Position numbers and translations under genes: made by a program. A DNA stretch of 64,000 nt from Ichthyophis bannanicus (lineage: Eukaryota > Chordata > Amphibia > Gymnophiona > Ichthyophiidae), in the NCBI GenBank assembly GCA_033557465.1, contig CM066047.1, positions 9,254,234-9,318,233 of the forward strand. The letters are read 5' to 3'. A model generated the notes under the pieces. The model ran no database searches. It saw only the letters and a list, made by a program, of their open reading frames with translations, and was not told the origin of the DNA. Below, piece after piece: positions 9,657 to 20,155 of the stretch (positions are counted from its first letter, which is position 1; the number at the start of each line of letters is the position of its first letter).

Positions 9657-10112
9657 TCAAAGTCTTGTCATCTGAGCTTTTAAAGAAAGCTTAGGTTTGA
9701 TCTCCTCTAGTACTGACTGGTTTGTTCTTCGGGCAGTCCATGGTATACATATTATTAGTTGCCAGCACCATAATTCAAAGGCATCGACTTTCTTCCTGTC
9801 TATCTTTTTCATTGTCCAACTTTCGCATCCATATGATGTTATTGAAAATGCCATGGCTTGAACAAGTCAAATCTTTGTATGGAGAGAGACATCTCTGCTC
9901 TTGAGAATTTTATCTAGGTCCTTCATAGCCATTCTGTCAAGAGCAATGCGTTGTGTGATTTCTTGACTGCTTGTTGCTTCTTTATTGATAGTTGATCCAA
10001 GTAGGCTAAAGTTGTCCACTATTTCAATTTCTTCTCCATCAATAATGAATTTATTGATTTTGCCAGTTGCCAGGGTCTTTGTCTTCTTTACATTATGGTG
10101 CATTCTTGGCAT
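9657..10112 (-). pseudogene. RTE ORF2 C-terminus in two frames
   Basis: Two adjacent antisense frames (9867-10112 and 9657-9854). They carry KINKFIIDGEEIEIVDNFSLLGSTI, then YGCESWTMKKIDRKKVDAFELWCW and IPWTARRTNQSVLEEI, the conserved C-terminal region of RTE/BovB reverse transcriptases. A frameshift lies between them near 9860. Confidence 0.75.
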
Positions 10113-10759
10113 ATATTAGACTGCTTCTTCTGGAATTAAGTATTTCTACACACTTTAATGTTTAATGAACCAATTTTGATTAAAATGGACATCACCGCTT
10201 GGCGTGGGTAAGCTTGGTTTCTCCCCTCCCCTGGTGTAGTCCGACAAAAAGTTATAAATTCTTAGGGACAACTTGGGTGACTATTTTCACATTTCTCTTT
10301 TTCCTCTGGCTTTAGCTTCTCTGTGTTTCTGGGCAATTTTCAGAGCTTTTTCACCTTTTGTAGAGAGCTCTCACTTTCTTCCAACACAACCTCCTTGATG
10401 TCATCCCATAACTCTTCTGGAGCTCTGTCATTTGTATCTAAAGCAGCAAATCAATTTTGCAGGCAGTCTTTAAATTCTGGTGGTATATTCTCAAGGTCAT
10501 ATTTTGCTACATTCATGAATGGCTTGCTCTTTTTCAACTTTAGCTAGTAGTTGGTGATCTCTACCACAGTCAGTTCCAGGTTTTGTCTTTGATGTTATAG
10601 AGCTTTTCCATCATTGACTTCCACATATTTAGTTGATTTGACTTTTGTACAATCCATTGGGTGAAGTCCTTGTATACAGTTGCTGCTTGTGTTGCTGGAA
10701 GAAGGTGTTAGATGAATAAATTGTTGGTTTTGCAAAATTCTATCAGTCTTTCTCCAGCT

Positions 10760-11221
10760 TCATTTCTGTTGCCAAGTCCATATTTTCCAGCCATTTTTCC
10801 ACCTTCTTTGTTGCCGACCTTTGCGTTCCAGTCCACCCATGACTATCAGGATATCCTGTTTGCATGTTCTCTCAATTTCAGCTTGTACTTGCTCATAGAA
10901 GTTATCCATTTCATCCTCTTCTGCAGCTGTTTTTGGAGCATATACTTGAATTATAGTTGTGTTGATAGGCATTCCTCGTAGATGAATAGAAATTAAGTGT
11001 TCACTGAATGCATTGCATTTCAGTACAGTTGTTGCAAGTTTCTTCTTAATTATAAATGCAACACCATTTCTTCTTTGTCTTTCATTTCCAGCATAGTAGA
11101 CCATGTGATCATCAGATGCAAAGTGCCCGATGCCAGTCCATTTCAGTTCGCTGACACCCAACAGATCGGGTTGTACAAGTTCCATTTCATTCTTGACCAC
11201 CTCCAACTTACTTTGGTTCAT
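10760..11221 (-). pseudogene. RTE endonuclease domain
   Basis: A 153-codon open frame starting MNQSKLEVVKNEMELVQPD. It contains GVSELKWTGIG, RRNGVAFIIKK and ISIHLRGMPINTT, then FYEQVQAEIERTCKQDILIVMG where the family has IVMGDWNA; the catalytic DWN is mutated to GLE. In RTE elements this domain nicks target DNA to prime reverse transcription. Upstream coding (11218-11424) is in another frame. Relatives are often annotated as craniofacial development protein 2-like; that label denotes this retrotransposon domain. Confidence 0.75.
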
Positions 11222-11714
11222 GCTTCGTACGTTCCATGTCCAATATATAAGACATCTTTGCAGCTTCTGACTCTCATTTCAGGCTCAGCTACATCAGCAG
11301 TCAGATGTCCCGAGGGCTTTGATTCAACTACATCATAAATGCTGTCTTTACTCTGAAAAGTCTTCAACTCCTCCCCAGTAGCCTGTTGAATGCCGTTTGA
11401 CCCTGGGGTCTCATCTTCCAGCACTATAGTGTAATTTGTTTTGTTGTAATTGGGTTTTCGTGGAAAGATACGGAACTAGATTGCCAGGCCTTTCTTCCGT
11501 GCAGGTAATGTTAGTGTTGTTGCCGTTGTCATAGAAATATGATCCTCCACCGCCAACACCATCCTATTCTGCTGCCCAGATGGATAGTTTGTCTTAGTCT
11601 GGCACTTCACCTGAGACTTGTTCATCTTGGGAATCTTGGGAGACCTTGCCAGTAGTTACGCTATTGATAGCTTAGCTCTTAGCATCACTGATGTACTCAA
11701 GTCTTCGCAGCACA

Positions 11715-12510
11715 TCAAGCTGCAAACCAAGTGAAGCAGCTGAGATTTAATGCTTAAAAAATGCAGGGTCTTGCATTTGGGCTGCAAAAATCTAAGGAAG
11801 CAGTACAGAATAAGGGGTCCACAAAAGAAGAGTGGGACCTGGGCATGATTGTTTCTAATGATCTTAAAGTGGCTAAACAGGTAGAAAAGGCAAAGGCAAA
11901 AGCCAGAAAGTTGCTTGGGTGCATAAGGAGAGGGAATGGCCAGCAGAATAAAGGAGGTAACAGTGTCTCTGTATAAGGCTCTGGTGCAACCTCCTTTGGA
12001 GTATTGTGTGCAGTTCTGGAGACCACACCTTCAAAAGGATATAAACAGGATGGAGTCAGTGCAGAGGGTGGCTACCAAAATGGTCAGTGTTCTTCATTAT
12101 AAACCATATGGTGACAGATTTAAAGACCTCAATATGTATACTTTAGAGGAAAGGTGGGATAGAGGAGATATGATTGAGATGTTTAAATATCTCCCTGGCA
12201 TAAATGCACAGGAAGAGAACATTTTCCAATTTTTAGAAAGCTCTGCAATGGGGGGGCATAAGATGATGGTGGAAGGGGATAGACTCGGGAGTAATATGCA
12301 GAAATATTTCTTTAAGAGAAGAGTGGTAGAAGAACGGAATAGTCTCCCAGTGGTGGTAGAAGAGATGAGGACAGTATCTGAATTCAAGAAAGCATGGGAC
12401 AAACACAGAAGATCTCTAAAGTTAAAAAGGTACTATAGTAGTTGATATGGAAAGGCAAACTAGATAGGTCATATGGTCTTTTTCTGCTGTCATGTTTTTA
12501 TGTTTCTATG
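11715..12510 (+). mobile_element. CR1 fragment, RT C-terminus and 3' tail
   Basis: Open stretch 11936-12445 encodes the CR1 thumb and C-terminal region (LYKALVQPPLEYCVQFWRPHL, RVATKMV, LNMYTLEERWDRGDMIEMFKY, MQKYFFKRRVVEERNSLP). The 3' tail ends GGTCATATGGTCTTTTTCTG...TTTTTATGTTTCTATG. The 5' part (11715-11935) is frameshifted. It is 5' truncated at the RTE boundary. Confidence 0.8.
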
Positions 12511-12735
12511 TCTCTTTTGCATGCAGTTTCTTCAAATGGATTAGTTTTGCGCATACCATGACAGCGATGGAATATTTTCAAAGTATACAGAGATTTTCTC
12601 ACATCAAAATTTTGCAGCCAGCTACGAGATCAGTAACTGTTTCCAGCTGTTACTTACAGAATCTATGCATGTCAGTTTTCCTATTTTTTAATTATGCTTG
12701 CCGTGAACATCACCTCTCCCTTATACCATTGTATC
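12511..12735. other. No feature recognised
   Basis: No open frame, repeat or element terminus that I can identify. It separates a CR1 tail from a LINE 3' end. Confidence 0.4.
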
Positions 12736-13140
12736 CTGCTCCTCACTGATCTCTTGCTGAACTACTTCTCTCCTCTTCAATATATTCAAAATTTGGCTGC
12801 CTAACAGTGTTGCTATGATCATGTAACCCGTCATCTGAGGGTCACCTCATTGGCTTCCTTTCTTCTGCATACAGTTCAAACCTCAACTGACCTACAAGTG
12901 CATTCATTCTACTGCTTCTCATCTATCATTCTTCTTTTCTCTCCCTTAACCCACCCTTGGAAACTACTCAGCAAGGAATCTCCCCCTCTATTACCCTTCC
13001 TTCCAAAAATTTGGTTAGTTCGAACCCAACTTTTCAAAAAATCCTCCTTGTCCTCAATTAGTTACATATATCCTTCCACATGACTCTCACCCCAACAATT
13101 TAGTTATACAACGTATATATTAATCTATGCTCTTCTTCAA
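12736..13140 (+). mobile_element. LINE 3' end, L2/Rex1-like
   Basis: Degenerate coding in shifting frames (LLNYFSPLQYIQNLAA, HVTRHLRVTSLASF, DLQVHSFY) matches the family at 63430-63722 (LLLNHVSPFQSLQNSAAQLV). The tail is not clear, and a 90-base tandem array follows. Confidence 0.55.
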
Positions 13141-13189
13141 CCAATTGCTTGCAAACTACTTGCCATCTGGCCTTTGGGCCTATCTTATT

Positions 13190-13459
13190 GAATTACTCTG
13201 ATGTTCATATTACCTACCACACTGTTGCCTAGCAGATATCCGTACATACCACACTGTGCATATTTCATTACCTTATTGTGAATTACTCTGATGTGAATAT
13301 TGCCTAACCACACAGTTCTTAACAGATATCTGTTACCTCCACTCTGTGCAGATACCACTACCTTATTGTGAATTACTCTGAGTACATATTGCCTCATTAC
13401 ACAGATGCTTAACAGATTTCCAGTACCACCACACTGTGCACATTTCACTAGCTAACAAC
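13190..13459. repeat. Three tandem 90-base units upstream of L2 ORF
   Basis: GAATTACTCTGA recurs at 13190, 13280 and 13370, giving a period of 90 bases. Other landmarks recur too (TTAACAGAT, CACTGTGCA, ACCTTATTGT). The array ends about 30 bases before the ATG at 13491. Tandem 5' monomers are known in some LINE promoters; whether these are the L2 5' UTR is inference. Confidence 0.75.
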
Positions 13460-13490
13460 ATTCCTGGATCTACTATATACATTAGTCATC

Positions 13491-16400
13491 ATGTTATCTC
13501 ACTGGGTATTCCCATACCCCCTTACCCTTGCTATGTGCTACATTTTAATAGCCCTGACCTTTTACACCCTAGCCCTTACTTCACCTCAGAACACTATACC
13601 AGTCCTCCATAGATCTTGTTGGAGATTTCCTGACTCCCCCAAACATCAATACAAAACACTTCGGCGCACACCAGGCCCACATGTTATCTATGTGGACCTT
13701 CAGCAGCAAAATCTATCTCGACGATTACAGTCCCACCATCCCCCTGACCTTAAATGTGCACTAATAAATGCACGATCAATAAGGAAAAAATGGCCAGCAC
13801 TAACTGATATGCTCTCAGCTCATAACCTTGATATCCTATGTGTCACCGAGACATGGCTTTCAGCCGCTGACGCCGTGATCCTTCACCAGTGTGTCCCGCC
13901 TAATTTCTCAGTCCACTCTTGTCACAGAGCTGACCGTCGTGGCGGAGGAGTACTTATCCTAACGAAAGTCGACCTCAAATTTCGGCTTGCCGCCTCAAGC
14001 AGCACCTCTACCCTTGACTCTGTTACCATTACAAATAAGCAAATCACTATTAACTTGCTCTATAGAACTCCATCTTCATCTCCAGATGACTTAGCAACAA
14101 TAATTGATCTTGCTTGCAACACCACGAATTCACATACTCTAAACTGGATATTAGGTGACCTCAACCTCCCAGTCATTCAGGACAGCCACACCAATGCCTT
14201 TATTGATGCTCTCAGTGATCTAGGCTATGTTCAACTTGTTGATACCCCTACCCATATAAAAGGCAACTCACTTGATCTTATCTTTGCACCACAAACAGCC
14301 CTCACACATTTGCACCAGTCTCACCTAAACGTAAGTGCGGTTCCCTGGTCGGATCACTTCCTGATAAGATTCCAGATTCCAATTTGCACCAACTCCTCCA
14401 AATCCATACCTGAAGATAAACCCATATCAGAACATTTAAAGCGCTTCCACCCTTTTAACAGAGAAGATATTCTAAAGAGGACACACAATCTATTTGACCC
14501 TCCTCTTCAAAGCCTCGATGACATGGTCGCCACTTGGAACTCAAGCCTAGATGCCGTGATCCACTCACCTACCACGAACAAAGCACCACATAAGAAAAAG
14601 AATGCTCCATGGTACTCCCAAGAACTACGTAATTCGCTCCTTCAACTCAGACGACTTGAGAGACGCTGGCGACGATCAAGAACAGCTGAGAGCCAATACA
14701 TCCTAACCTATATACCACACCAGGAGATCAAGCAGGCACAAAACACACGCAAAACCTCAAAACGCAGCAAAATGGACACAAACAAAAGAAATACTTCCAC
14801 TCACGCTCTCACCCCCACAAACCAAACCACATGCATCACCATAGACCTCATTAATGCAAGATCGATACGAAATAAAATAAACACTATCGCAGACCACCTG
14901 AATGACCAGCAACCGGACATACTATGCATCACGGAGACCTGGCTCTCACCAACCGACAATGTCCTTCTCAACCAGCTAGTCCCCGACTCACACACAGCAT
15001 TCAACTGCCCTCGTACCCATAGAAGAGGAGGTGGAGCCCTGATCATTGCAAAGACCAGCTTAAAGCTGAAAACCAAACTCTCGAGGAGCACAACACACTG
15101 CAATACAATCATCATAGAAAATGCAGACCTAGCAATATGCCTCTCCTACAGAGCTCCAAACTCCCCATCGGAAGAAACCTCAGAAATCCTAGAAGCAATA
15201 TGTTCAGTCAACAACCTTCACAAACAACTCTTAGTACTCGGAGACTTCAACCTAAAATTCACCAGCAGAGGTGAAGCAGAAGCCTTCCTGAACGCCATGG
15301 ACTCCCTCCAGTTTACACAAATGATCAACGCACCAACTCATAGGCTCGGACACTCACCAGACCTCATCTTCACCCCGAATAGCCTAAACACCAGGAACCT
15401 CATAACAGGACCCCACATCACACCAGTACCCTGGTCAGACCATTGCCTAATACGGATTCAACTACAAGCAAAAACCTCAAGAAATCCCAACGAGAACCCA
15501 CCACATATCAGAAGATTCAAATCCTTCAACAAAGAACAATTCACAAAAGACACACGAAATCTCCTCACCACCAAAACGACAGACATAGAAGAGCAAATCC
15601 TTGAATGGAATGACATCATATCAACGGCCGCCAAACCCCTCCAACGCAAAACACAGACCAGTGCCACAAGACCCAGCTCCACACCATGGTACTCCAACTC
15701 AATACGCATAGCAAAAAGAGAACTGAGACAACTGGAACGTCGTTGGAGACGCAATAAATCAACCCCCCTTCAAAAGCAATACCAGGCAAAACAAAACGAC
15801 TACAACAACCTCATTAACAACCAAAAGAAACAATACCACACAAACCTCATCCTACAATCCACCAACAAACCCCGCGAACTCTACGAGGTAATAAAGAAAC
15901 TCACCAAGGAACCCCTCAACAGAAATGAACAACAGATAGATCCTCAGACCTATGCAGACTATCTTACCACCAAATTCACCGCACCACCCAAAAGCAGCAT
16001 CAAGACAACTACAGAAGGGACCCCCTCAAGAAATCAAAGCTGGGGTACATTCAACACCCTGTCAAAGGAACAGCTATCGAAGATAATCACTGACCTCAAC
16101 ACCAGCACCGCCCCCACCGACCCATGCCCAGTATCATGGATTAAGGCATCAAAGTCAGAACTGACACAAACAATACAGAAGATCATACAAAACTCTCTCA
16201 CAGAAGGGATAATGCCAAACTCACTAAAACTAGCAACAGTACGTCCGATCCCAAAGAAGACCATCCTACCAAAAACAGACCCCGCAGCCTACAGGCCCAT
16301 CTCAAGCATCCCTTTCCTGGCAAAGATCATAGAGAAAGTAGTCCAACATCAACTACAACAACATCTAGACATACACCACCCCCTTGACCCACACCAGCAT

Positions 16401-16811
16401 GGTTTCAGACCTAACCACGGAGTTGAATCTCTACTGACACAACTATTCGACAGTCTGCTAAGAACGATCGACAACCCCAAAATGGGCGTACTCATGATAT
16501 TCCTGGACATCTCCGCAGCATTCGACACCGTATGCCACTCAACCCTACTAACAAGACTCAAAGAAGCAGGCCTACACAACACCACCCTGAAATGGTTTAC
16601 ATCTTACCTAAAGGATAGACAGCTCCAGGTCAGATGTGGATCGACGACCTCTCAACCCATCAGCGTCACACAGGGTGTTCCACAAGGTTCAGCACTCTCA
16701 GCCCTGCTCTTCAACCTCTACATACAACCCATCTGCTCAATCATCAAGAACTTCAACATACAATACACCATATACGCGGATGATATAATGATATTCACAC
16801 CATCAATCTAA
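13491..16811 (+). CDS. Chimeric L2 ORF2 with two endonuclease domains
   Basis: A 1106-codon frame without stops. Residues about 87-290 are a first apurinic-type endonuclease (INARSIRKK, CVTETWLS, RRGGGVLI, WILGDLNLP, PWSDHFLIRF). At about residue 415 the text switches to a second L2 copy. This brings its own endonuclease at about 450-650 (INARSIRNK, CITETWLS, RRGGGALI, LVLGDFNL, PWSDHCLIRI) and an RT from about 800 (YRPISSIPFLAKIIEK, FLDISAAFDT, GVPQGSALSALLFN, YADDIMIF near residue 1095). A frameshift at 16800-16808 ends it. The fusion comes from an in-frame nested insertion; the frame is intact but there is no sign of selection to keep it. Confidence 0.85.
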   Translation: MLSHWVFPYPLTLAMCYILIALTFYTLALTSPQNTIPVLHRSCWRFPDSPKHQYKTLRRTPGPHVIYVDLQQQNLSRRLQSHHPPDLKCALINARSIRKKWPALTDMLSAHNLDILCVTETWLSAADAVILHQCVPPNFSVHSCHRADRRGGGVLILTKVDLKFRLAASSSTSTLDSVTITNKQITINLLYRTPSSSPDDLATIIDLACNTTNSHTLNWILGDLNLPVIQDSHTNAFIDALSDLGYVQLVDTPTHIKGNSLDLIFAPQTALTHLHQSHLNVSAVPWSDHFLIRFQIPICTNSSKSIPEDKPISEHLKRFHPFNREDILKRTHNLFDPPLQSLDDMVATWNSSLDAVIHSPTTNKAPHKKKNAPWYSQELRNSLLQLRRLERRWRRSRTAESQYILTYIPHQEIKQAQNTRKTSKRSKMDTNKRNTSTHALTPTNQTTCITIDLINARSIRNKINTIADHLNDQQPDILCITETWLSPTDNVLLNQLVPDSHTAFNCPRTHRRGGGALIIAKTSLKLKTKLSRSTTHCNTIIIENADLAICLSYRAPNSPSEETSEILEAICSVNNLHKQLLVLGDFNLKFTSRGEAEAFLNAMDSLQFTQMINAPTHRLGHSPDLIFTPNSLNTRNLITGPHITPVPWSDHCLIRIQLQAKTSRNPNENPPHIRRFKSFNKEQFTKDTRNLLTTKTTDIEEQILEWNDIISTAAKPLQRKTQTSATRPSSTPWYSNSIRIAKRELRQLERRWRRNKSTPLQKQYQAKQNDYNNLINNQKKQYHTNLILQSTNKPRELYEVIKKLTKEPLNRNEQQIDPQTYADYLTTKFTAPPKSSIKTTTEGTPSRNQSWGTFNTLSKEQLSKIITDLNTSTAPTDPCPVSWIKASKSELTQTIQKIIQNSLTEGIMPNSLKLATVRPIPKKTILPKTDPAAYRPISSIPFLAKIIEKVVQHQLQQHLDIHHPLDPHQHGFRPNHGVESLLTQLFDSLLRTIDNPKMGVLMIFLDISAAFDTVCHSTLLTRLKEAGLHNTTLKWFTSYLKDRQLQVRCGSTTSQPISVTQGVPQGSALSALLFNLYIQPICSIIKNFNIQYTIYADDIMIFTPSI

Positions 16812-17875
16812 ACAAACCTGACCACACCAACATAGCCAACTGTTTTGAAGGGATGACAACCTGGCTGCAAGAAAACAATCTAGCAATAAACTATAATAAA
16901 ACCGAAGCACTGATCATAACAAGAGACCAAACATTCACACCCACGCCCTCCATCAATCTAAACAAGGCCACCATCCCAATAAAACAAGAAATAAAATACC
17001 TGGGAATAACCCTTGACAGAGAGCTCAACCTTCATTCCCACATCGCGAAAACCACCAGGAGTGCCTACATCAAGATGAGGACAATCAGACGACTTAAACC
17101 CATCCTTGCTCCCGAGCATTTTCGAACAGTCTGCCAGGCCATCATCACCCCCACCCTGGACTACGGCAACCACATCTACCTAGGACTCCCAAAGAAATCC
17201 ACACAACCACTTCAATTAGCACAAAACACCGCTGCAAGACTCATAACGGACAGTACAAGCCACGAACATATCACACCCATTCTATACCACCTCCATTGGC
17301 TACCAATCAGCTCTCGAATCCGCTACAAAGTTCTCATAACCACATTCAAAATAATAAACAAACTATCTGCAGACAGCCTACAACAGCTCATAACAGCTGA
17401 CGACAGCAAAAGACCAAGAAGAAAGGGAACAGCAAACAATATCAGAACTCCAAAAGACTACACCAGGACAAACCAAGCCACATCAAAAAGAGCCTTCACC
17501 CTGGCAGCCCCCGCCATATGGAACTCTCTCCCAGACCACCTCAGAGCAACAAACAACATCAAAGACTTCAGAAAACAGCTCAAAACTGAACTATTCAAAA
17601 ACCATTTCAAGGACCTCATAGAATGACTTTTGATCAACCAAGTCAGATAGCAAAGCCACCATTGTAAATATGAATCTGTAAATATGTATCATAAGCACAC
17701 AATGTATATAGCTTCACATCAAATCAACCACACTCCATCACACAGTACACTGCGACAAATCAACACTGCATGCTACTGACAACCCCCCTTCTTTGATTGT
17801 TTGCTGTGCCAACCGCTTTGATTTCATGAGAAAGCGGTATACCAAGTCCGTTTAAATAAATAAATAAATAAACAG
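14735..17875 (+). mobile_element. L2-clade LINE (inner copy)
   Basis: The inner L2 runs from about 14735 through endonuclease and RT (stop at 16809 by frameshift), C-terminus (16853-17626), 3' UTR and terminal hairpin (CCGCTTT...AAAGCGG, 17811-17840), ending in TAAA repeats. It is near full length and only one frame lesion is visible, so it is younger than the outer copy. Codon use is A- and C-rich compared with the outer copy, marking a different subfamily. Confidence 0.85.
16853..17626 (+). pseudogene. Inner L2 ORF2 C-terminus after frameshift
   Basis: A 257-codon frame continuing the inner L2 protein: NNLAINYNKTEALIIT, KYLGITLDRELN, ILYHLHWLPISSRIRYK, AAPAIWNSLPDHLRA. It connects with the upstream frame by reading from 16808 (LNKPDHTNIANCFEG), so one single-base-scale indel at 16800-16808 disrupts an otherwise continuous ORF2. 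Confidence 0.85.
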
Positions 17876-17879
17876 CACA

Positions 17880-19860
17880 ATTAGGAAAACATCGGTTATC
17901 TGTAGCATCAAGTATGAAACAATATCATGCAAAAAGACTACAACGCTCCTTGAACAAACCCCACGAGCTTTTCCAAATTGTGAAATCTCTAGCAAAGGAG
18001 CCATCTCAAGAGAACTTACCCTACCCAGACTCACAAGAATATGCTTATTACTTGCGTAAGAAAAGTAATCAGCTTGCCCACACTGCTAAGCCCCCCATAC
18101 CAGCCAGCCTACCTTTCTCCATCCCACAACCTCCTCTTGGTCATTTCTTGAGTGGGTCCCAACACACTATCACATCATTTTCTACTCCATCTGACAGAGT
18201 CATTCAAGACACTATCCTAAACATAAACACTACAACAGCACCCTCCGATCCGTGTCCAGCTCCCTGCATAAAGGCCCTGCATGCCGAGCTCAGCCCATTC
18301 CTATCCAAATTGATTGATGTATCGTTCTCTACTGGAACATTTTCTCGAAGCCTGAAACAGACGGCTATCAGACCACTCCTAAAAAACAGTAAGTTGGACC
18401 CTTCGATGATGGAATCCTACAGGCCTATCTCCAGCATACCTCTCCTATCGAAAATCATTGAAAAGATTACCCAACGCCAATTACAATATCACATAGATAC
18501 TAATGCACCCCTGCATCCCTGCCAGCATGGATTTCGCGAAGCACATGGTGTTGAAACATTACTCACAACCTTATTCAACACCATAACCTTAGGTCTTGAT
18601 AACATCAGACAAGGCTTTGCACTGATCTTCATGGACATTGCTGCCGCATTCGACACCGTAGACCACGAAGTTTTCCTGCTACGCCTCAGAGAGAAGGTAG
18701 TTCAAGCTTCAGCTTTGTCATGGTGCGCTTCATACCTCACTGATCGCTGGCAACATGTCCGTTCTGGCCCCTCCAACTCCGATTCCTTCCCCCAAACTAA
18801 AGGTGTTCCACAGGGCTCATCTCTATCCGCCTTGCTATTCAATGTCTATATGCAACCCATTTGTGATCTCATCCAATCATTTAATATCAACTGCCTGGTC
18901 TATGCTGACGACGTCTTGATGTACATGCCAATTTCGACAGAACATCTTGAACTATCCCCACTTATCAGGTGCTTTGACGCTGTCACAGACTGGCTAAATG
19001 CACAAATGCTTAAGTTAAATTTCAAAAAGACAGAAGCCCTCTTCGTAACCAGGAATCCGGCTTTTACTCCACCCCTGTCTATCAAGGTTTGCGACGCAGA
19101 GATCATATGCAAGACTACAGTAAGATACCTAGGTGTAACGCTTGATCAGCAACTTAATATGAAGGCTCATATCAAAAACATAACAAAGTCGGTGTACCAT
19201 AAAATCCGGACCCTCCACAATTTGCGTCAACTGTTAGAACCTGATGACTTCCGAACTGTCTTTCAGGCCCTAATAATGCCTCACTTTGACTATGCCAATG
19301 CGATCTTGTATGGTCTACCTAAGTGCACGACTAACCCCTTACAACTTGCAATGAATTCAGCTGCAAGAATCCTTCATGGAGCCTCAAGAAGTTCTCATAT
19401 TACCCCAATACTAAAACAATTGCACTGGCTACCCATACAAGCCAGGATCTCATTCAAGATCCTAATTATGACCCATAAAGCCATCAATAAATACCCTGCT
19501 ACTGCCATTACTGATCTAATTTCAATCACACCTCCCAATCGAGCAAGGAGATCGAATGCCGCAAATACTCTCATATTACCTAAGGCAAGCATGAAGTCTT
19601 CTCAATTCACTAGATCCAGAGCCTTCTCCTTCTTTGCTCCATCCTGCTGGAACGCACTACCAGCAACTATCAGAACCATCAGTGAACTCTCCCAATTTAG
19701 GAAGGCACTGAAACGGCACCTCTTTCTTCATCACTACGATGATGCAGTCTTCTCCCCACACTCACCCACTCTCACATCTCAATGCAGCACCTCAAACTCA
19801 TGCACGTCACATTCCCAGACTGATCACTCGCAATCACACCTTCCCCTCCAACCACCATGA
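17880..19860 (+). CDS. Outer L2 ORF2, RT and C-terminal part
   Basis: An uninterrupted 648-codon frame from 17914, with coding continuing upstream to the joint near 17880. RT motifs: YRPISSIPLLSKIIEK (about residue 168), FMDIAAAFDTVDH (about 239), GVPQGSSLSALLFN, YADDVLMY (about 330). The C-terminal region has HWLPIQARISFK and ALPATIRT. It would be the downstream half of the outer L2 protein but is severed from its endonuclease by the inner L2. The ATG at 17914 is internal to the original protein and is not a native start. Confidence 0.85.
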
Positions 19861-20095
19861 GAAACTTATGCAGTGCCGCATAACTCATTATATTGTTGCA
19901 TAAAGTAGACTGTATTTATTCATTGTGTCTCCTTGTTAAGGGACTGGTTATTTATACCCTATTTTACCTGTTATACCTGCTTAATGCATACCCAAGTTTA
20001 ATTTTCCTGTTTTAATGTATACCCAAGTTATTATACCTGTTTCACTGTAAGCACAAATCACGAAATTGAGATGTGCAACTCTTATGTTCATTGTA

Positions 20096-20155
20096 AACCG
20101 CACTGATGTCGAATAGCGCGGTATAAAAGAGACTGCAAATAAATAAATAAATAAT
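20096..20155 (+). terminator. L2 3' terminal hairpin and TAAA tail
   Basis: AACCGCACTGATG...AATAGCGCGGTA forms a stem (CCGC with GCGG) followed by TAAATAAATAAATAA. The same structure, with changed but still complementary stems, ends the other L2 copies and the SINEs. In the L2 clade a 3' stem-loop of this kind is known to be recognised by the RT (eel UnaL2). Confidence 0.75.

Larger units (their letters stand above)
9416..11735 (-). mobile_element. RTE/BovB-type LINE, antisense copy
   Basis: Read on the minus strand: a 5' UTR (to about 11735), an apurinic-type endonuclease (10760-11221), a linker to about 10260, then C-terminal RT sections (9657-10112). The typical 3' end follows (GTCAGTGTCGACTCATGGCG in antisense near 9432-9452). 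The central RT is missing between about 10140 and 10260, where unrelated sequence or a deletion joins the parts. Several stops. It is inserted between CR1 segments. Confidence 0.8.
13460..20155 (+). mobile_element. L2-clade LINE (outer copy) interrupted by a second L2
   Basis: The outer element provides an endonuclease section (13491 to about 14730), then RT and C-terminus (17880-19860), and a 3' UTR with the terminal hairpin (20096-20125) and TAAA repeats to about 20155. The inner L2 occupies about 14735-17875 in the same orientation. GCACAA-like bases occur at both joints (14735, 17874), a possible short duplication. The assignment to L2 rests on the RT text (HGFR..HGVE.LL, GVPQGS.LSALLFN) and the hairpin tail. 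Confidence 0.85.

Noticed and set aside
10760..11221. Host gene of the craniofacial-development-protein type
   Set aside because: The sequence is the RTE endonuclease itself, with RTE C-terminus and 3' end following in order.
13190..13459. CRISPR-like array
   Set aside because: Three 90-base units repeat as wholes, without short repeats and unique spacers, and the genome is clearly vertebrate.
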